Shown: positions 1-7,047, counted from the first letter of the stretch. The stretch: 32,128 nt of DNA from Planctomycetota bacterium (GCA_021160785.1 JAGHBX010000282.1:1-32128), one strand, 5' to 3'. Translations and numbers: made by a program. Notes: a model not told the origin generated them from the sequence alone.

Positions 1-281
1 ATGTACATCTTTCGCAGCTCGCAAGTCGCCTCGTCCACAGGGTACAGAGCGCAAGTAGCGATGATTCGGCCGTCGGCATCTTCGAGGACGCAGAATCCGC
101 CGCCGCGGCTGAAATAGGTTTGTTCAATGTCCCTCAGGTCCGCGTCGATACCGTCGGGGTCGGGTTTAAGACCGTATTCGGCGAGCACGGCGAAGACCAG
201 ATCGCGAATCTGCTCGCGGTCGGCATTGGTCGCCGGCCGCAGCCTCGGCCGTGAATCTTTTCTGCCTGCTTCTGTCTTCAT
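1..281 (-). CDS. GNAT-family N-acetyltransferase, partial (C-terminus off the left edge)
   Basis: An open frame on the minus strand starts at an ATG at 281 and is still open at base 1, giving the first 93 residues. After a short basic lead the protein has LRPATNADREQIRDLVF, the typical beta1-alpha1 opening of a GNAT fold, and later GGGFCVLEDADGRIIATCALYPVD, which matches beta2-beta3 of the family; ELRKMY at the edge is the start of beta4, just before the acetyl-CoA loop. The acetyl-CoA binding loop (R/QxxGxG/A) is therefore not visible and the substrate cannot be told. A weak GAGCGGA ribosome site precedes the ATG and a candidate promoter lies at 313-342. It is transcribed divergently from the lipoprotein gene at 447. 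The family call rests on fold-level pattern only. Confidence 0.75.
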   Translation of the reverse strand, partial: MKTEAGRKDSRPRLRPATNADREQIRDLVFAVLAEYGLKPDPDGIDADLRDIEQTYFSRGGGFCVLEDADGRIIATCALYPVDEATCELRKMY

Positions 282-312
282 TAAATCGTCCGCTCGAAGT
301 CATATTCCGGAA

Positions 313-342
313 ACAATACAATAAAAGCATTGTTCGGGTCAA
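313..342 (-). promoter_or_regulatory. candidate sigma-70-like promoter for the GNAT gene
   Basis: On the minus strand TTGACC (337-342) and TATTGT (313-318) are separated by 18 bases, about 30 bases upstream of the start codon at 281. The -35 box is good and the -10 box is mediocre. Confidence 0.35.
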
Positions 343-351
343 AAGGCAAGC

Positions 352-380
352 TTGAAAATTGAAGGTTGTGGCGGTATCCT
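352..380 (+). promoter_or_regulatory. candidate promoter for the lipoprotein gene
   Basis: TTGAAA (352-357) and TATCCT (375-380) are separated by 17 bases and point at the lipoprotein gene. Between it and the start codon lies a 7-bp hairpin (arms 391-397 and 406-412, loop of 8), too weak and without a T-run to call a terminator. Confidence 0.33.
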
Positions 381-446
381 CATCGGCGGATGGGTTCTGC
401 AGGTGGAACCCAGGAGACACTTAGCTGATAGCCGGGAGAGACAGGA

Positions 447-899
447 ATGAGAGATTATCTGACATTTGCAGTGATGTTGTCGGTCGTTCTTGGCGGTTGC
501 AGTCAACGGCGACCGTCTGGTGAGGCCGTAATGGAACCGGAGAGTCCTCTTCGGAATCTTTGTGATGCGGGGCGATACCACGAGGCAATGCGTGCGATAC
601 CCGACGTGATGGATGCGTGGGCGAGGTACACGGCGGCTACCGGGCGAACCGCTGAAGGCGCAGCGGGATATGTATACACAACAACAATATTTACCATTGC
701 GCAAAGAGGCGACGCCGATTGGGGTAAGATACTTGACGATCCGGAGATTCCTTACATCTACAAGACGGACATGATTTTTGAAATTGTCGAAGCACGTCTG
801 GGCAAAGGCGCCGTCTACCTGGGTAACAGAACTAACATCATCATACCCAGGTTCGGGCGAATCGATCTGGATAAGGAGATGATCCGGCTGGCCGAATGA
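447..899 (+). CDS. small putative lipoprotein of unknown function
   Basis: This 150-residue protein starts with a short charged end, a hydrophobic stretch and a lipobox LGGC with the cysteine at residue 18, so it should be exported and lipid-anchored. A GGGAGAGACAGGA ribosome site precedes the ATG. The mature part is polar and has no domain I recognise; the C-terminal half (around DDPEIPYIYKTDMIFEI) reads like a compact alpha/beta fold. It has its own candidate promoter and is separated from the next gene by about 125 bases that hold another promoter, so it is probably monocistronic. The function is unknown. Confidence 0.7.
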   Translation: MRDYLTFAVMLSVVLGGCSQRRPSGEAVMEPESPLRNLCDAGRYHEAMRAIPDVMDAWARYTAATGRTAEGAAGYVYTTTIFTIAQRGDADWGKILDDPEIPYIYKTDMIFEIVEARLGKGAVYLGNRTNIIIPRFGRIDLDKEMIRLAE

Positions 900-955
900 G
901 ATATCGAGTACTGTCCGGACTAATACCCGTAGCGGTCCGTTCAATTCTTTCGCTC

Positions 956-983
956 TTGCATTTGCCGACGGGTGCGGTAGAAT
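956..983 (+). promoter_or_regulatory. candidate promoter for the sugar isomerase gene
   Basis: TTGCAT (956-961) and TAGAAT (978-983) with a 16-base spacer lie 42 bases upstream of the start at 1026. The same two hexamers with the same spacing occur at 3732-3759 before the HD-domain gene, and both spacers contain TTGCCGA, which supports a shared promoter type. Confidence 0.45.
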
Positions 984-1025
984 CGGTGGAGAATTGCAAA
1001 TGGTTTTGGTAAAGGAGAAAAGACT

Positions 1026-1874
1026 ATGCTGAAATTGGGTATGCACGTGGATAACTGGCGGCATTTCGACGTTTCTTATGAGGTTCCGTGTCAGTTTGCC
1101 GCCGACAATGGTATGGAGTATGTGGAGTTCGGCACGATCGACGGCGATTATTTCGTCCAGGCGCTGGGGTACAATCCGCACATTCCGCTCCATTCGGACC
1201 CGCTGGAGTTGAAGGCGTATCTGGACTCGTTGGGGCTGAAGGTCTCGCAGCTTGATGCCGCCTATCCGATGTCGACGCCGCAGGGCCAGTCGCGCGGCAT
1301 CGGCTATACCACCCGGTCGATCCAGTTCGCAAAGGCCCTGGATTGTCCGTGCGTAGACACTACCGACGGCAGCAAGAAACCTGCCGGCTACACCGACGAC
1401 GAGGTGATGGGATTGATCAAACAGTACTACCGCGTCGTGTTAGACTGGGCCGAGAGATATGACATTATCATCAATATCGAGCCGCACGGACCCTACACGA
1501 CAGACCCGGATACGATGGAACAAATCTTAGGCTTTTTCGATTCGCCGTATCTGCGGATAAACTTTGACACGGGCAATACGTTTATTGCAGGCCAGGACCC
1601 GGTCGCATTTGTCAAACGCTTCCGTGATAAAATCTCGCATTGCCACATTAAAGATGTCAGCGAAGAACTCGCAAAGGCCGTCCGCGGCGGTGAGACGGGA
1701 ATCGCATGTTCGGTCGCCGCCATCGGCGAGGGCGTAAACGCCGAGAATATCGCCGGCTGCATCGAGCTACTAAAGGATGCCGACTGGGACGGCGTGCTGT
1801 CAATAGAATGCGAAGCGGCGCCCGGCACTGTCGAGCAGAGCCTCGAATGGCTGCGAAAGGAAATCGCCCGCTAA
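1026..1874 (+). CDS. sugar phosphate isomerase/epimerase (xylose isomerase-like TIM barrel)
   Basis: The 282-residue product has the layout of the AP-endonuclease-2/xylose-isomerase-like superfamily, whose cytoplasmic members interconvert ketoses or isomerise sugar derivatives with a divalent metal. The expected metal ligands are visible: E152 in NIEPHG, D181 in NFDTGN, H205/H207 in HCHIKD and E261 or E263 in SIECE near the end. Length is normal. The start is set by a strong AAAGGAG ribosome site at 1011-1017. It is followed after 31 bases by a 98-residue gene, likely co-transcribed. The substrate cannot be read from sequence; the fucose/rhamnose-type operon 5 kb away makes a sugar-catabolic role plausible but does not prove it. 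Confidence 0.85.
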   Translation: MLKLGMHVDNWRHFDVSYEVPCQFAADNGMEYVEFGTIDGDYFVQALGYNPHIPLHSDPLELKAYLDSLGLKVSQLDAAYPMSTPQGQSRGIGYTTRSIQFAKALDCPCVDTTDGSKKPAGYTDDEVMGLIKQYYRVVLDWAERYDIIINIEPHGPYTTDPDTMEQILGFFDSPYLRINFDTGNTFIAGQDPVAFVKRFRDKISHCHIKDVSEELAKAVRGGETGIACSVAAIGEGVNAENIAGCIELLKDADWDGVLSIECEAAPGTVEQSLEWLRKEIAR

Positions 1875-1905
1875 GGAGGGGATCGAACAAATACAAGGAA
1901 GTAAA

Positions 1906-2202
1906 ATGGGACACAAACTCAGCCATCAGGACGCGGAATTATATAGAAGAGTAGACGAAGTTCTGCACTATATATGGGATCCTATTGGCATCTGCGATGA
2001 ACCGCATGCACGGGATGAATATCACTCTTATGTGCAAAGAGTATTCTCAATGCTCAAATCTTCAAAGGATAGCAAGGCGATTTCAGATTACCTGGTTGAA
2101 ATCGCACATGACCAAATGGGTCTTACTTCAAGTCGTAAGAGAGCCGAGAGAGCCGCAGAGATTCTGCTCAAATACAAACATAAGATTCTTGAAGCTTCGT
2201 AG
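1906..2202 (+). CDS. small conserved hypothetical protein (WDPIGI motif)
   Basis: This 98-residue protein is soluble and mostly helical, with the sequence YIWDPIGICDEPHARDEY near residues 22-39 and HDQMGL later. The WDPIG core followed by an acidic DEY resembles small DUF1871-type proteins of unknown function, a comparison from memory that I hold loosely. An AAGGAAG ribosome site lies just before the ATG. It follows the isomerase gene by 31 bases. The gene is visibly richer in A/T than its neighbours, which hints at a separate origin. Its TAG stop (2200-2202) is formed by the first bases of a dispersed palindromic repeat. Confidence 0.7.
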   Translation: MGHKLSHQDAELYRRVDEVLHYIWDPIGICDEPHARDEYHSYVQRVFSMLKSSKDSKAISDYLVEIAHDQMGLTSSRKRAERAAEILLKYKHKILEAS

Positions 2203-2220
2203 GGTGGGGCTTGCCCCACC
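2199..2220 (+). repeat. dispersed GTAGGG palindrome, copy 1
   Basis: Starts GTAGGG and contains perfect 8-base arms GGTGGGGC (2203-2210) and GCCCCACC (2213-2220) around a TT loop. Related copies lie at 18166-18186 and 27770-27791, and relatives form the cluster at 5524-5662. It supplies the stop codon of the 98-residue gene. It could also act as a transcription barrier between that gene and the convergent propeller gene, but no T-run follows. Confidence 0.85.
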
Positions 2221-2228
2221 GTCGGGTG

Positions 2229-3554
2229 CTATTCCTTTATCCGATACAGCTTCGTCAACGTGCGTATGATCGCGCTTCCTCGCAGGGTTGCTGGTGTTGC
2301 CATGCACATTTCGTTGAGGGGGTTTCTGCTCAGGACCTCAAACTCCGGACCTGCCTTGACGACGAATGTGTCTCCATCTTCGCTTAGGAAGAACAGCTTG
2401 CCGTCATTTGCCCAGGGCGAAACTGTAAACGCCCTTGCGTCCTTGGCTAATTGTTGTTTGTCGTAGATCATTTTTCCCGTGCGGTGGTCATAGCAGGTTA
2501 TTGTGCCGCGGTCATGGAGTACGTAGAAATAATCTCCATAGACAATCGGCGAGGGGTTATAAGGTCCGCCGAATTTGTGATACCATGCGATGTACTTGCC
2601 GGAAGTTGCGCCCTCTTTCAACGTAATATCCCCCGAAGCACCGGGGCGGATGGCGTATACTGGCCGGTTCTTCCTGTCGCCTACATACCCGCTGCACAGG
2701 TACAGCATATCGTCCTTTTCCACCGGCGTCGGGATGACGATGATCGACATCGGCTGCAATCGCCACAGCAGTTTGCCGCCAAGGTCATAAGATCGAATAG
2801 CACCCGTGCCACAGGTGACCAGTTCGGTCCGTTTGGAGTTTTGCCAGATATAGGGCGTTGCCCAGTTACTTCCTTCATCGCGATTGATTTTGAAAATCTC
2901 CTTGCCCATCTTCTTGTCCAGCGCCAGCAGATACGATTGCTCGTCGTTGTCGTTGACAATGAAAAGCCTGTCTCCGTAAAGCACCGGCGACGCGGCCGTT
3001 CCCCACTTATAACGAATCTTAACCGGATCGAGTCTCTTTTGCCAAAGCTCTCTGCCGGCCAGGTCAAAGCAAAACACACCGACATTGCCGAAATAGAAAT
3101 ACACGCGCTCGCCGTCGGTAACCGGAGTCTCCGAGGCATACGTATTCTTGATATGGATCGGCCGGCCGGGCTTGCCCGTGTGGACAGTTTTCTGCCAGAG
3201 AATCTTGCCGCTGTCAAAATCAATGCAATACACGATCCAGTGATGCGAACCGGCGGACACCTTCTCCCGATTGCCGCCGAAATAAAGCCCTTTCTTTGCA
3301 TCCTCGACGGCGCCTTCACTTGCAACCGTTGTCAGAAAAACCTTATCGCCCCACACAACGGGCGACGACCAGCCCCTCCCCGGTATATCGACCTTCCACG
3401 CAACATTTTTCGTCGCGCTCCACGAGACCGGCAAAACCGCATCCTCGGCAACCCCGCACGACAAACCCCGAAAGCACGGCCAGTTGGCTTCGGCAAGCGT
3501 AACCGCACCCAATACACAACACAGAACCATCGCACAACATATTACTCGATACAT
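2229..3554 (-). CDS. secreted PQQ-like beta-propeller repeat protein
   Basis: This 441-residue protein opens with a cleavable signal peptide (hydrophobic VICCAMVLCCVLGAVTLAEA, then NWPCFRG). The mature protein has repeated blades of the type WSSPVVWGDKVFLTT, ASPVLYGDRLFIVND and PSPIVYGDYFYVLHD, that is, the PQQ-like/outer-membrane-assembly propeller pattern in which each blade carries a (V/I)xGDxxF strand. Such proteins are abundant in Planctomycetota; they rarely bind PQQ and their role is generally unknown. The W-docking pattern of true quinoprotein dehydrogenases is not apparent. Start: ATG at 3554 with AAAGGA 9 bases upstream. It is convergent with the 98-residue gene and alone on its strand. 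Confidence 0.85.
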   Translation of the reverse strand: MYRVICCAMVLCCVLGAVTLAEANWPCFRGLSCGVAEDAVLPVSWSATKNVAWKVDIPGRGWSSPVVWGDKVFLTTVASEGAVEDAKKGLYFGGNREKVSAGSHHWIVYCIDFDSGKILWQKTVHTGKPGRPIHIKNTYASETPVTDGERVYFYFGNVGVFCFDLAGRELWQKRLDPVKIRYKWGTAASPVLYGDRLFIVNDNDEQSYLLALDKKMGKEIFKINRDEGSNWATPYIWQNSKRTELVTCGTGAIRSYDLGGKLLWRLQPMSIIVIPTPVEKDDMLYLCSGYVGDRKNRPVYAIRPGASGDITLKEGATSGKYIAWYHKFGGPYNPSPIVYGDYFYVLHDRGTITCYDHRTGKMIYDKQQLAKDARAFTVSPWANDGKLFFLSEDGDTFVVKAGPEFEVLSRNPLNEMCMATPATLRGSAIIRTLTKLYRIKE

Positions 3555-3731
3555 AAGCTTGTCCTTTCAATAATAGGCCAACCGCGTTTGCGTGGAAAAA
3601 CTATTTGCTTAGCCATATCTTAATCTTTCTTTGCCAACATCGCAACCACGGATACATTCGAGAGTATCTCCGAAAACGACTGCGATTTGCCGCGGGTTGT
3701 CTGTTTGCCGCATGGAATTACAGAAGGCCAG

Positions 3732-3759
3732 TTGCATTTTGCCGAACCGGTTGTAGAAT
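3732..3759 (+). promoter_or_regulatory. candidate promoter for the HD-domain gene
   Basis: TTGCAT (3732-3737) and TAGAAT (3754-3759) with a 16-base spacer; hexamers and spacing are identical to the element at 956-983. Transcription would start about 90 bases before the start codon and include the inverted repeat at 3767-3804. Confidence 0.45.
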
Positions 3760-3766
3760 GACAGTG

Positions 3767-3804
3767 CCTGACAAGCCGCTCGAATGCAGAGTCATTTTGT
3801 CAGG
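3767..3804 (+). promoter_or_regulatory. inverted repeat in the leader of the HD-domain gene
   Basis: CCTGACAA (3767-3774) is matched by TTGTCAGG (3797-3804) across a 22-base loop, extendable by G-U pairs on the outside. It sits just downstream of the putative -10 box, so it could be an operator or an RNA stem in the 5' leader. No known riboswitch matches. Confidence 0.3.
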
Positions 3805-3858
3805 TGCTCTATGTACGTTTGCAGAAGTCCTGTGTGGTAATTGTTCAAAGGAGGACAT

Positions 3859-4437
3859 ATGACAGATTATGCACCGACTCGCCAGGAAGCATTTGCGCTG
3901 CTTGCCGAGTATAATCAGGCTGAGGGGCTGATTAATCATGCCCTTGCCGTTGAGGGGGTGATGCGGCATTATGCGCGGAAGTTTGGCGTCGATGAGGACA
4001 AGTGGGGTGTGATCGGGCTGATTCATGACCTGGATTATGAGCTGTTTCCGGAGAAGCACTGCCATAAGACCGCGGAGATTTTGAAAGAGCATAACTGGCC
4101 CGACGATTATATTCGCGCCGTCATGAGCCACGGCTGGGGGATATGCACCGAAGCCGAGCCGCAGGAAGAGATGGAGAAGGTGCTCTATGCAATCGATGAG
4201 TTGACCGGGCTCATCGCCGCCAATGCCCTTGTCAGGCCGTCGGGCAGTGTGATGGACATGAAGGCAAAGAGCGTGAAAAAGAAATTCAAGGACAAGGCCT
4301 TTGCCGCCAAAATCGACCGCAACGTCATCGCCAAAGGCGCAGAGATGTTGGGCGTCGAACTGTCGGAACTGATCACCGAAACCATAGAAGGCATGAAAAC
4401 CGTCGCCGAGGCAATCGGCCTTGGGATGAAAGAATAA
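3859..4437 (+). CDS. HD-domain (HDIG-type) putative metal-dependent phosphohydrolase
   Basis: The 192-residue product has the HD metal-site pattern: H27 (NHALAVEGVM), the H56-D57 doublet in GLIHDLDYE, H67/H69 (HCHKT) and D113 in YAIDEL. This is the compact single-domain HDIG form often annotated as a predicted hydrolase; substrates in this class are usually phosphomonoesters or nucleotides, and the true one is unknown. A frame from TTG at 3841 is open, but the ATG at 3859 has an ideal AAAGGAGG site and is chosen. Codon use changes from G/T-ending in the first half to C-ending in the second. It converges with the membrane-protein gene, their stops 8 bases apart. Confidence 0.85.
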   Translation: MTDYAPTRQEAFALLAEYNQAEGLINHALAVEGVMRHYARKFGVDEDKWGVIGLIHDLDYELFPEKHCHKTAEILKEHNWPDDYIRAVMSHGWGICTEAEPQEEMEKVLYAIDELTGLIAANALVRPSGSVMDMKAKSVKKKFKDKAFAAKIDRNVIAKGAEMLGVELSELITETIEGMKTVAEAIGLGMKE

Positions 4438-4445
4438 GAAAGGAA

Positions 4446-4802
4446 TCAGTGTTTGCCCAGGAGCCATTGATGCACCGCCGCTGCCGCCAGCCAGACGAAA
4501 GAGCTTGCCGCCAGAACTGCGTAGATACTCATGCGTTTGTAGAAGCACAGCAATGCAACGCCGAAGAACAGTGTCGAGGGGATGATTCCCCAGAGTACGC
4601 CTTTTGAGTAATCCTGCATCAGTGTGTAATCGCCCGGATTGTCCGTCCATATCCACAACAGCACGATCAGCGTGGTGATGGGTGCGGTGGCGACCAGGCC
4701 CGCCAGAGTAGGCAGGCGTCTTGCAATCTGCGAACAACCCACAATGATGGCAATGGTCATACCCAGCTTGAGTGCAAAGTGTAAAGTCTCTTTAGTCAGC
4801 AT
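4446..4802 (-). CDS. small integral membrane protein (DUF3147-like)
   Basis: This 118-residue protein has about four hydrophobic segments (near LGMTIAIIVGCSQIA, LAGLVATAPITTLIVLLWIW, GVLWGIIPSTLFFGVALLCF and MSIYAVLAASSFVWLAAAAV). The first half with RRLPTLAGLVATAPITT resembles the DUF3147 family of small membrane proteins of unknown function, a match from memory. A longer frame begins at 4877, but GTGGAGTAACC immediately before the ATG at 4802 is a good ribosome site, and the extra sequence contains a terminator hairpin (4865-4891), so the short start is chosen. No promoter is evident; it may rely on read-through from 5373. Confidence 0.7.
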   Translation of the reverse strand: MLTKETLHFALKLGMTIAIIVGCSQIARRLPTLAGLVATAPITTLIVLLWIWTDNPGDYTLMQDYSKGVLWGIIPSTLFFGVALLCFYKRMSIYAVLAASSFVWLAAAAVHQWLLGKH

Positions 4803-4864
4803 GGTTACTCCACTTGAATCGGATTCGGGCTGCTCAACATGGCCGGGCCACACATGACCACAGA

Positions 4865-4891
4865 AAAAGCCCACCACGCCGATGGGCTTTT
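4865..4891 (-). terminator. Rho-independent terminator after the 131-residue gene
   Basis: Nine-base arms AAAAGCCCA (4865-4873) and TGGGCTTTT (4883-4891) pair perfectly around a 9-base loop. Read on the minus strand the stem is followed by a T-run, 87 bases beyond the stop codon at 4978. The T-rich arm on the plus side means it could work in both directions. Confidence 0.75.
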
Positions 4892-4977
4892 CATATTCGG
4901 TACGAACCGCGTATGCAGCAGGTCCTTATCGCTGAGTGCGTCGGACAAATGTCTCAAGTGTGTTCCTTGCCCTGTGG

Positions 4978-5373
4978 TCAGTTACCGAGACTTTGCTCGG
5001 TTCGTGCGGCGAGTTCCTGCATCGCCTCACACTGCATTCGCTTGTCGAACAGGCCGTCTTCGTCCATACAGACGTAACTCAGGGCCAGGCTGTCGATATC
5101 GCTGAGTCGACCCGTTCTCGCCAGTTCGTGGAAGCCGAGCTTACGCATCGTCATATCATACTCGTCGGTTCCGTCGGCATTCTCAACAATATCAAGCAGG
5201 AAGTCGAGGTCCAGGAGCTCCATTCCTCCGTGGAGGTCTCTGCCGCGCTTTTTGGCTTCGTTGCGGGCCTTCTTCTCGGCGGCCGCTCCCTCCTTCTTAC
5301 TGTTGCCGGACCTGCCTACCGTGGCATATCGTCCCTGCTTGGTTTGTGTGTTTGTGATTGTAGTGGTTTCCAT
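4978..5373 (-). CDS. hypothetical protein, 131 residues, unrecognised
   Basis: The ATG at 5373 has a clear AAGAGGTG ribosome site; the frame is open further upstream to 5484 but that part crosses the promoter. The product is soluble and has two parts: a Thr/Gln/Gly/Lys-rich, probably disordered N-terminus (residues 1-45, including KKEGAAAEKKARNEAKKR) and an acidic region with LLDLDFLLDIVENADGTDEYDMTMRKLGF followed by a helical LARTGRLSDIDSLALSYVCMDEDGLF. I do not recognise a family. It is bracketed by a promoter (5431-5459) and a terminator (4865-4891), so it is a genuine single-gene unit. A 160-residue frame on the other strand is judged a shadow. Confidence 0.6.
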   Translation of the reverse strand: METTTITNTQTKQGRYATVGRSGNSKKEGAAAEKKARNEAKKRGRDLHGGMELLDLDFLLDIVENADGTDEYDMTMRKLGFHELARTGRLSDIDSLALSYVCMDEDGLFDKRMQCEAMQELAARTEQSLGN

Positions 5374-5430
5374 CTCTTTCACCTCTTGGCCCCTTTCAGT
5401 TCTTGTAATCCTTTGTGATGAAGCGCGGTC

Positions 5431-5459
5431 ATTATACGAGAGGCGGGCAAACAAAACAA
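5431..5459 (-). promoter_or_regulatory. candidate promoter for the 131-residue gene
   Basis: On the minus strand a perfect TATAAT (5431-5436) lies 17 bases from TTGTTT (5454-5459), about 58 bases before the start codon at 5373. The -10 box is ideal and the -35 box is weak. Confidence 0.5.
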
Positions 5460-5523
5460 GCGGAATTGTCGGATTTTTTTGCAATGGGCGTATAAAAGAA
5501 TTGTGGCGGTTGGTTGGGATCTG

Positions 5524-5662
5524 GTAGGGTGAGCTCTCAGCCCACCATTAACCGCATATGCACGCATTAGCCGCCGCTTCGGTGGGGTAAACCCCACTCT
5601 ACGTCTCTGTAAACCCATTGGCATCGCCGGTGGGCTAATCCCGGCGCGTCGGGACACCCTAC
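5524..5662. repeat. composite palindromic repeat cluster with terminal inverted repeats (MITE/REP-like)
   Basis: The element begins with GTAGGGTG (5524-5531) and ends with its exact reverse complement CACCCTAC (5655-5662), 139 bases overall. Inside are three palindromic units of the same style as the dispersed repeat: 5524-5545 in plus orientation, 5581-5602 in minus orientation (perfect arms around GTGGGGT/ACCCCAC), and 5629-5662 in minus orientation. No protein is encoded. It lies between two minus-strand transcription units, just downstream of the esterase gene. The terminal repeats suggest a non-autonomous mobile element or a REP-type cluster; no flanking target duplication is obvious. 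Confidence 0.6.
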
Positions 5663-5698
5663 AGGTCCGCTGGCGCCGCCTAACCCGATTCGGTTTAT

Positions 5699-6904
5699 CT
5701 ATTTCAGGCCAACGGCGCCGGGTTTGAGGGCGTAGTCGGGTCGCGGGTGGTCGTCGTTGAATACGTAGAGGTCTTCGTACTTTTGCACCGTAACGAAGCT
5801 CTCGTCAATCGTGCCGTCGGGCTTCGTCGCCCGGTCGAGTTTCAAGCCCAGGTGTTTAGCCATGAATTTGTACATACCTGTTCGCTTTGACAGGCCGTAG
5901 TCGTGCCCTTCGTCGGCGAGATGGACGTTGGCGACCTTCGATTCGGCGCCGTAGAGACGATAGATATTTCGTATGTAGGGGTATTCCACGTCGGGGACAT
6001 TTTTGGTCCAGTCTTTGCCGTCGGAAATCAGCAGCAACGGCCGGGGCGCCGCAAGCGCCGCGATCTCGGCGTTGTTTGTCTCGTGGTCTTTGCTCTTGTG
6101 GATCGGCATGCCGCTTTCGCAATTGCAGCCGCCGAAGAAATGCGCAGACACCATTACCACCGGAACGGAAACCGCTACGCGATTGTCGACCGCCGTCAGC
6201 AGAAATGTCTGCGTGCCGCCGCCCGATGCGCCGGTTACGCCGATGCGCTCAGGATCGACGTCATCGAGTGTGAGCAGAAAATCCACCGCCCGGATACTGC
6301 TCCACAACTGAAGCGTAAGCGCCTGGGGATGCTTGTGAGGCCAGCCGGCCCGTTTCGAGTCGCCGTAGCCGATCATGTCATAGGCAAACACCACCGCGCC
6401 CATCCGTGCAAGCGTGGCGCATCGCCTCTGCATGTTCTCCCGAAACCGCCCGTGGTTATTCTTGTCGGACCAGTGTCCGTGCGGGCAGAGCACGCCGGCA
6501 AAAGGCCCTTTCATCCGGCGCGGACGATAGAGATTGCCCGTTACGAAATAGCCCGGCAGCGCTTCAAAGGCGGCGTTGGACACGGTATAGCCGTCGAGTT
6601 TGCGTTTGCTGTGAATTATCGGATTCAAAGCCGTTCTTTTCGGCAGGGGCTCAAGCCCTGCGCCCTTTAGAATAGCCTTGCGAATATTGTCGGCTCGTTT
6701 CTCCCACTGGCCGCAATTGGAATAAGTCGCCGCGAATTTCGCCAACTGTTCCTTAGCCTGCTCCTCGGTCTGGTAATTGCCCTGGCAAAGCACAACCTCC
6801 TCTGCGGCGAGCAAAGGATGCCCCGTCAGGGCGGCTAATACTGCCAATATACATACCTCTGCGGTTGCCAAACGTCGCTTCTGTGAAGAGTTCGTAAAAT
6901 GCAT
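5699..6904 (-). CDS. secreted alpha/beta hydrolase, acetyl-xylan-esterase-like
   Basis: The 401-residue protein has an N-terminal signal segment (charged SSQKRR, then a hydrophobic run ending near LLAAEE), so it is probably exported. It has the alpha/beta-hydrolase core: GVLCPHGHW for the oxyanion loop, AYDMIGYGDS, the nucleophile elbow GASGGG with Ser227, APRPLLLISDGKDW for the acid region, and H334 in DEGHDYG. This matches the large dienelactone-hydrolase/acetyl-xylan-esterase type common in Planctomycetota; deacetylation of polysaccharide is the likely role but unproven. Start: ATG at 6904 with a perfect AAGGAGG site. It is divergent from the rhamnulokinase operon across 187 bases. Confidence 0.8.
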   Translation of the reverse strand: MHFTNSSQKRRLATAEVCILAVLAALTGHPLLAAEEVVLCQGNYQTEEQAKEQLAKFAATYSNCGQWEKRADNIRKAILKGAGLEPLPKRTALNPIIHSKRKLDGYTVSNAAFEALPGYFVTGNLYRPRRMKGPFAGVLCPHGHWSDKNNHGRFRENMQRRCATLARMGAVVFAYDMIGYGDSKRAGWPHKHPQALTLQLWSSIRAVDFLLTLDDVDPERIGVTGASGGGTQTFLLTAVDNRVAVSVPVVMVSAHFFGGCNCESGMPIHKSKDHETNNAEIAALAAPRPLLLISDGKDWTKNVPDVEYPYIRNIYRLYGAESKVANVHLADEGHDYGLSKRTGMYKFMAKHLGLKLDRATKPDGTIDESFVTVQKYEDLYVFNDDHPRPDYALKPGAVGLK

Positions 6905-7018
6905 TCCTGCCTCCTTCTATGCGTGTACGCTAAACCTGAAAACAGCCCGATCTGCCTCTATCAACTATAGCCACCTTACCGCAAAGAGGTAATCGTGTCA
7001 ATAGCGCAGACAAAACAC

Positions 7019-7047
7019 TTGACGCGGGGGCTTTTGCCTGCGATAAA
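7019..7047 (+). promoter_or_regulatory. candidate promoter of the deoxysugar operon
   Basis: TTGACG (7019-7024) and GATAAA (7042-7047) are 17 bases apart and lie 45 bases before the rhamnulokinase start. The -35 box is strong and the -10 box moderate, as might be expected for an activated catabolic operon. No clear operator palindrome was found in 6905-7091. Confidence 0.4.

Larger units (their letters stand above)
3555..3858. other. intergenic region between the propeller and HD-domain genes
   Basis: This 304-base divergent spacer holds no open frame with coding character. It contains the leader of the minus-strand propeller gene, a TTGCAT/TAGAAT promoter at 3732-3759, an inverted repeat at 3767-3804 and the AAAGGAGG ribosome site of the HD gene. 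The remaining roughly 170 bases show nothing I can name. Confidence 0.6.

Noticed and set aside
391..412. Small hairpin resembling a tRNA T-arm before the lipoprotein gene
   Set aside because: There is no acceptor stem, anticodon arm or D-arm around it; the stem is only 7 bp.
339..1193. 284-codon minus-strand frame across the lipoprotein and isomerase start
   Set aside because: It is antisense to two genes with good starts and shows no domain.
2451..3623. 390-codon plus-strand frame opposite the PQQ-like propeller gene
   Set aside because: No ribosome site and no recognisable domain; the minus strand has a signal peptide and propeller blades.
3718..4737. 339-codon minus-strand frame opposite the HD-domain gene
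   Set aside because: It overlaps the HD gene, whose metal residues and ideal ribosome site are clear, and it runs through the stop region of the membrane protein.
4936..5418. 160-codon plus-strand hydrophobic frame opposite the 131-residue gene
   Set aside because: Promoter, ribosome site and terminator all favour the minus strand.
5524..5662. CRISPR array
   Set aside because: The units are palindromes of differing length and orientation without regular spacers.
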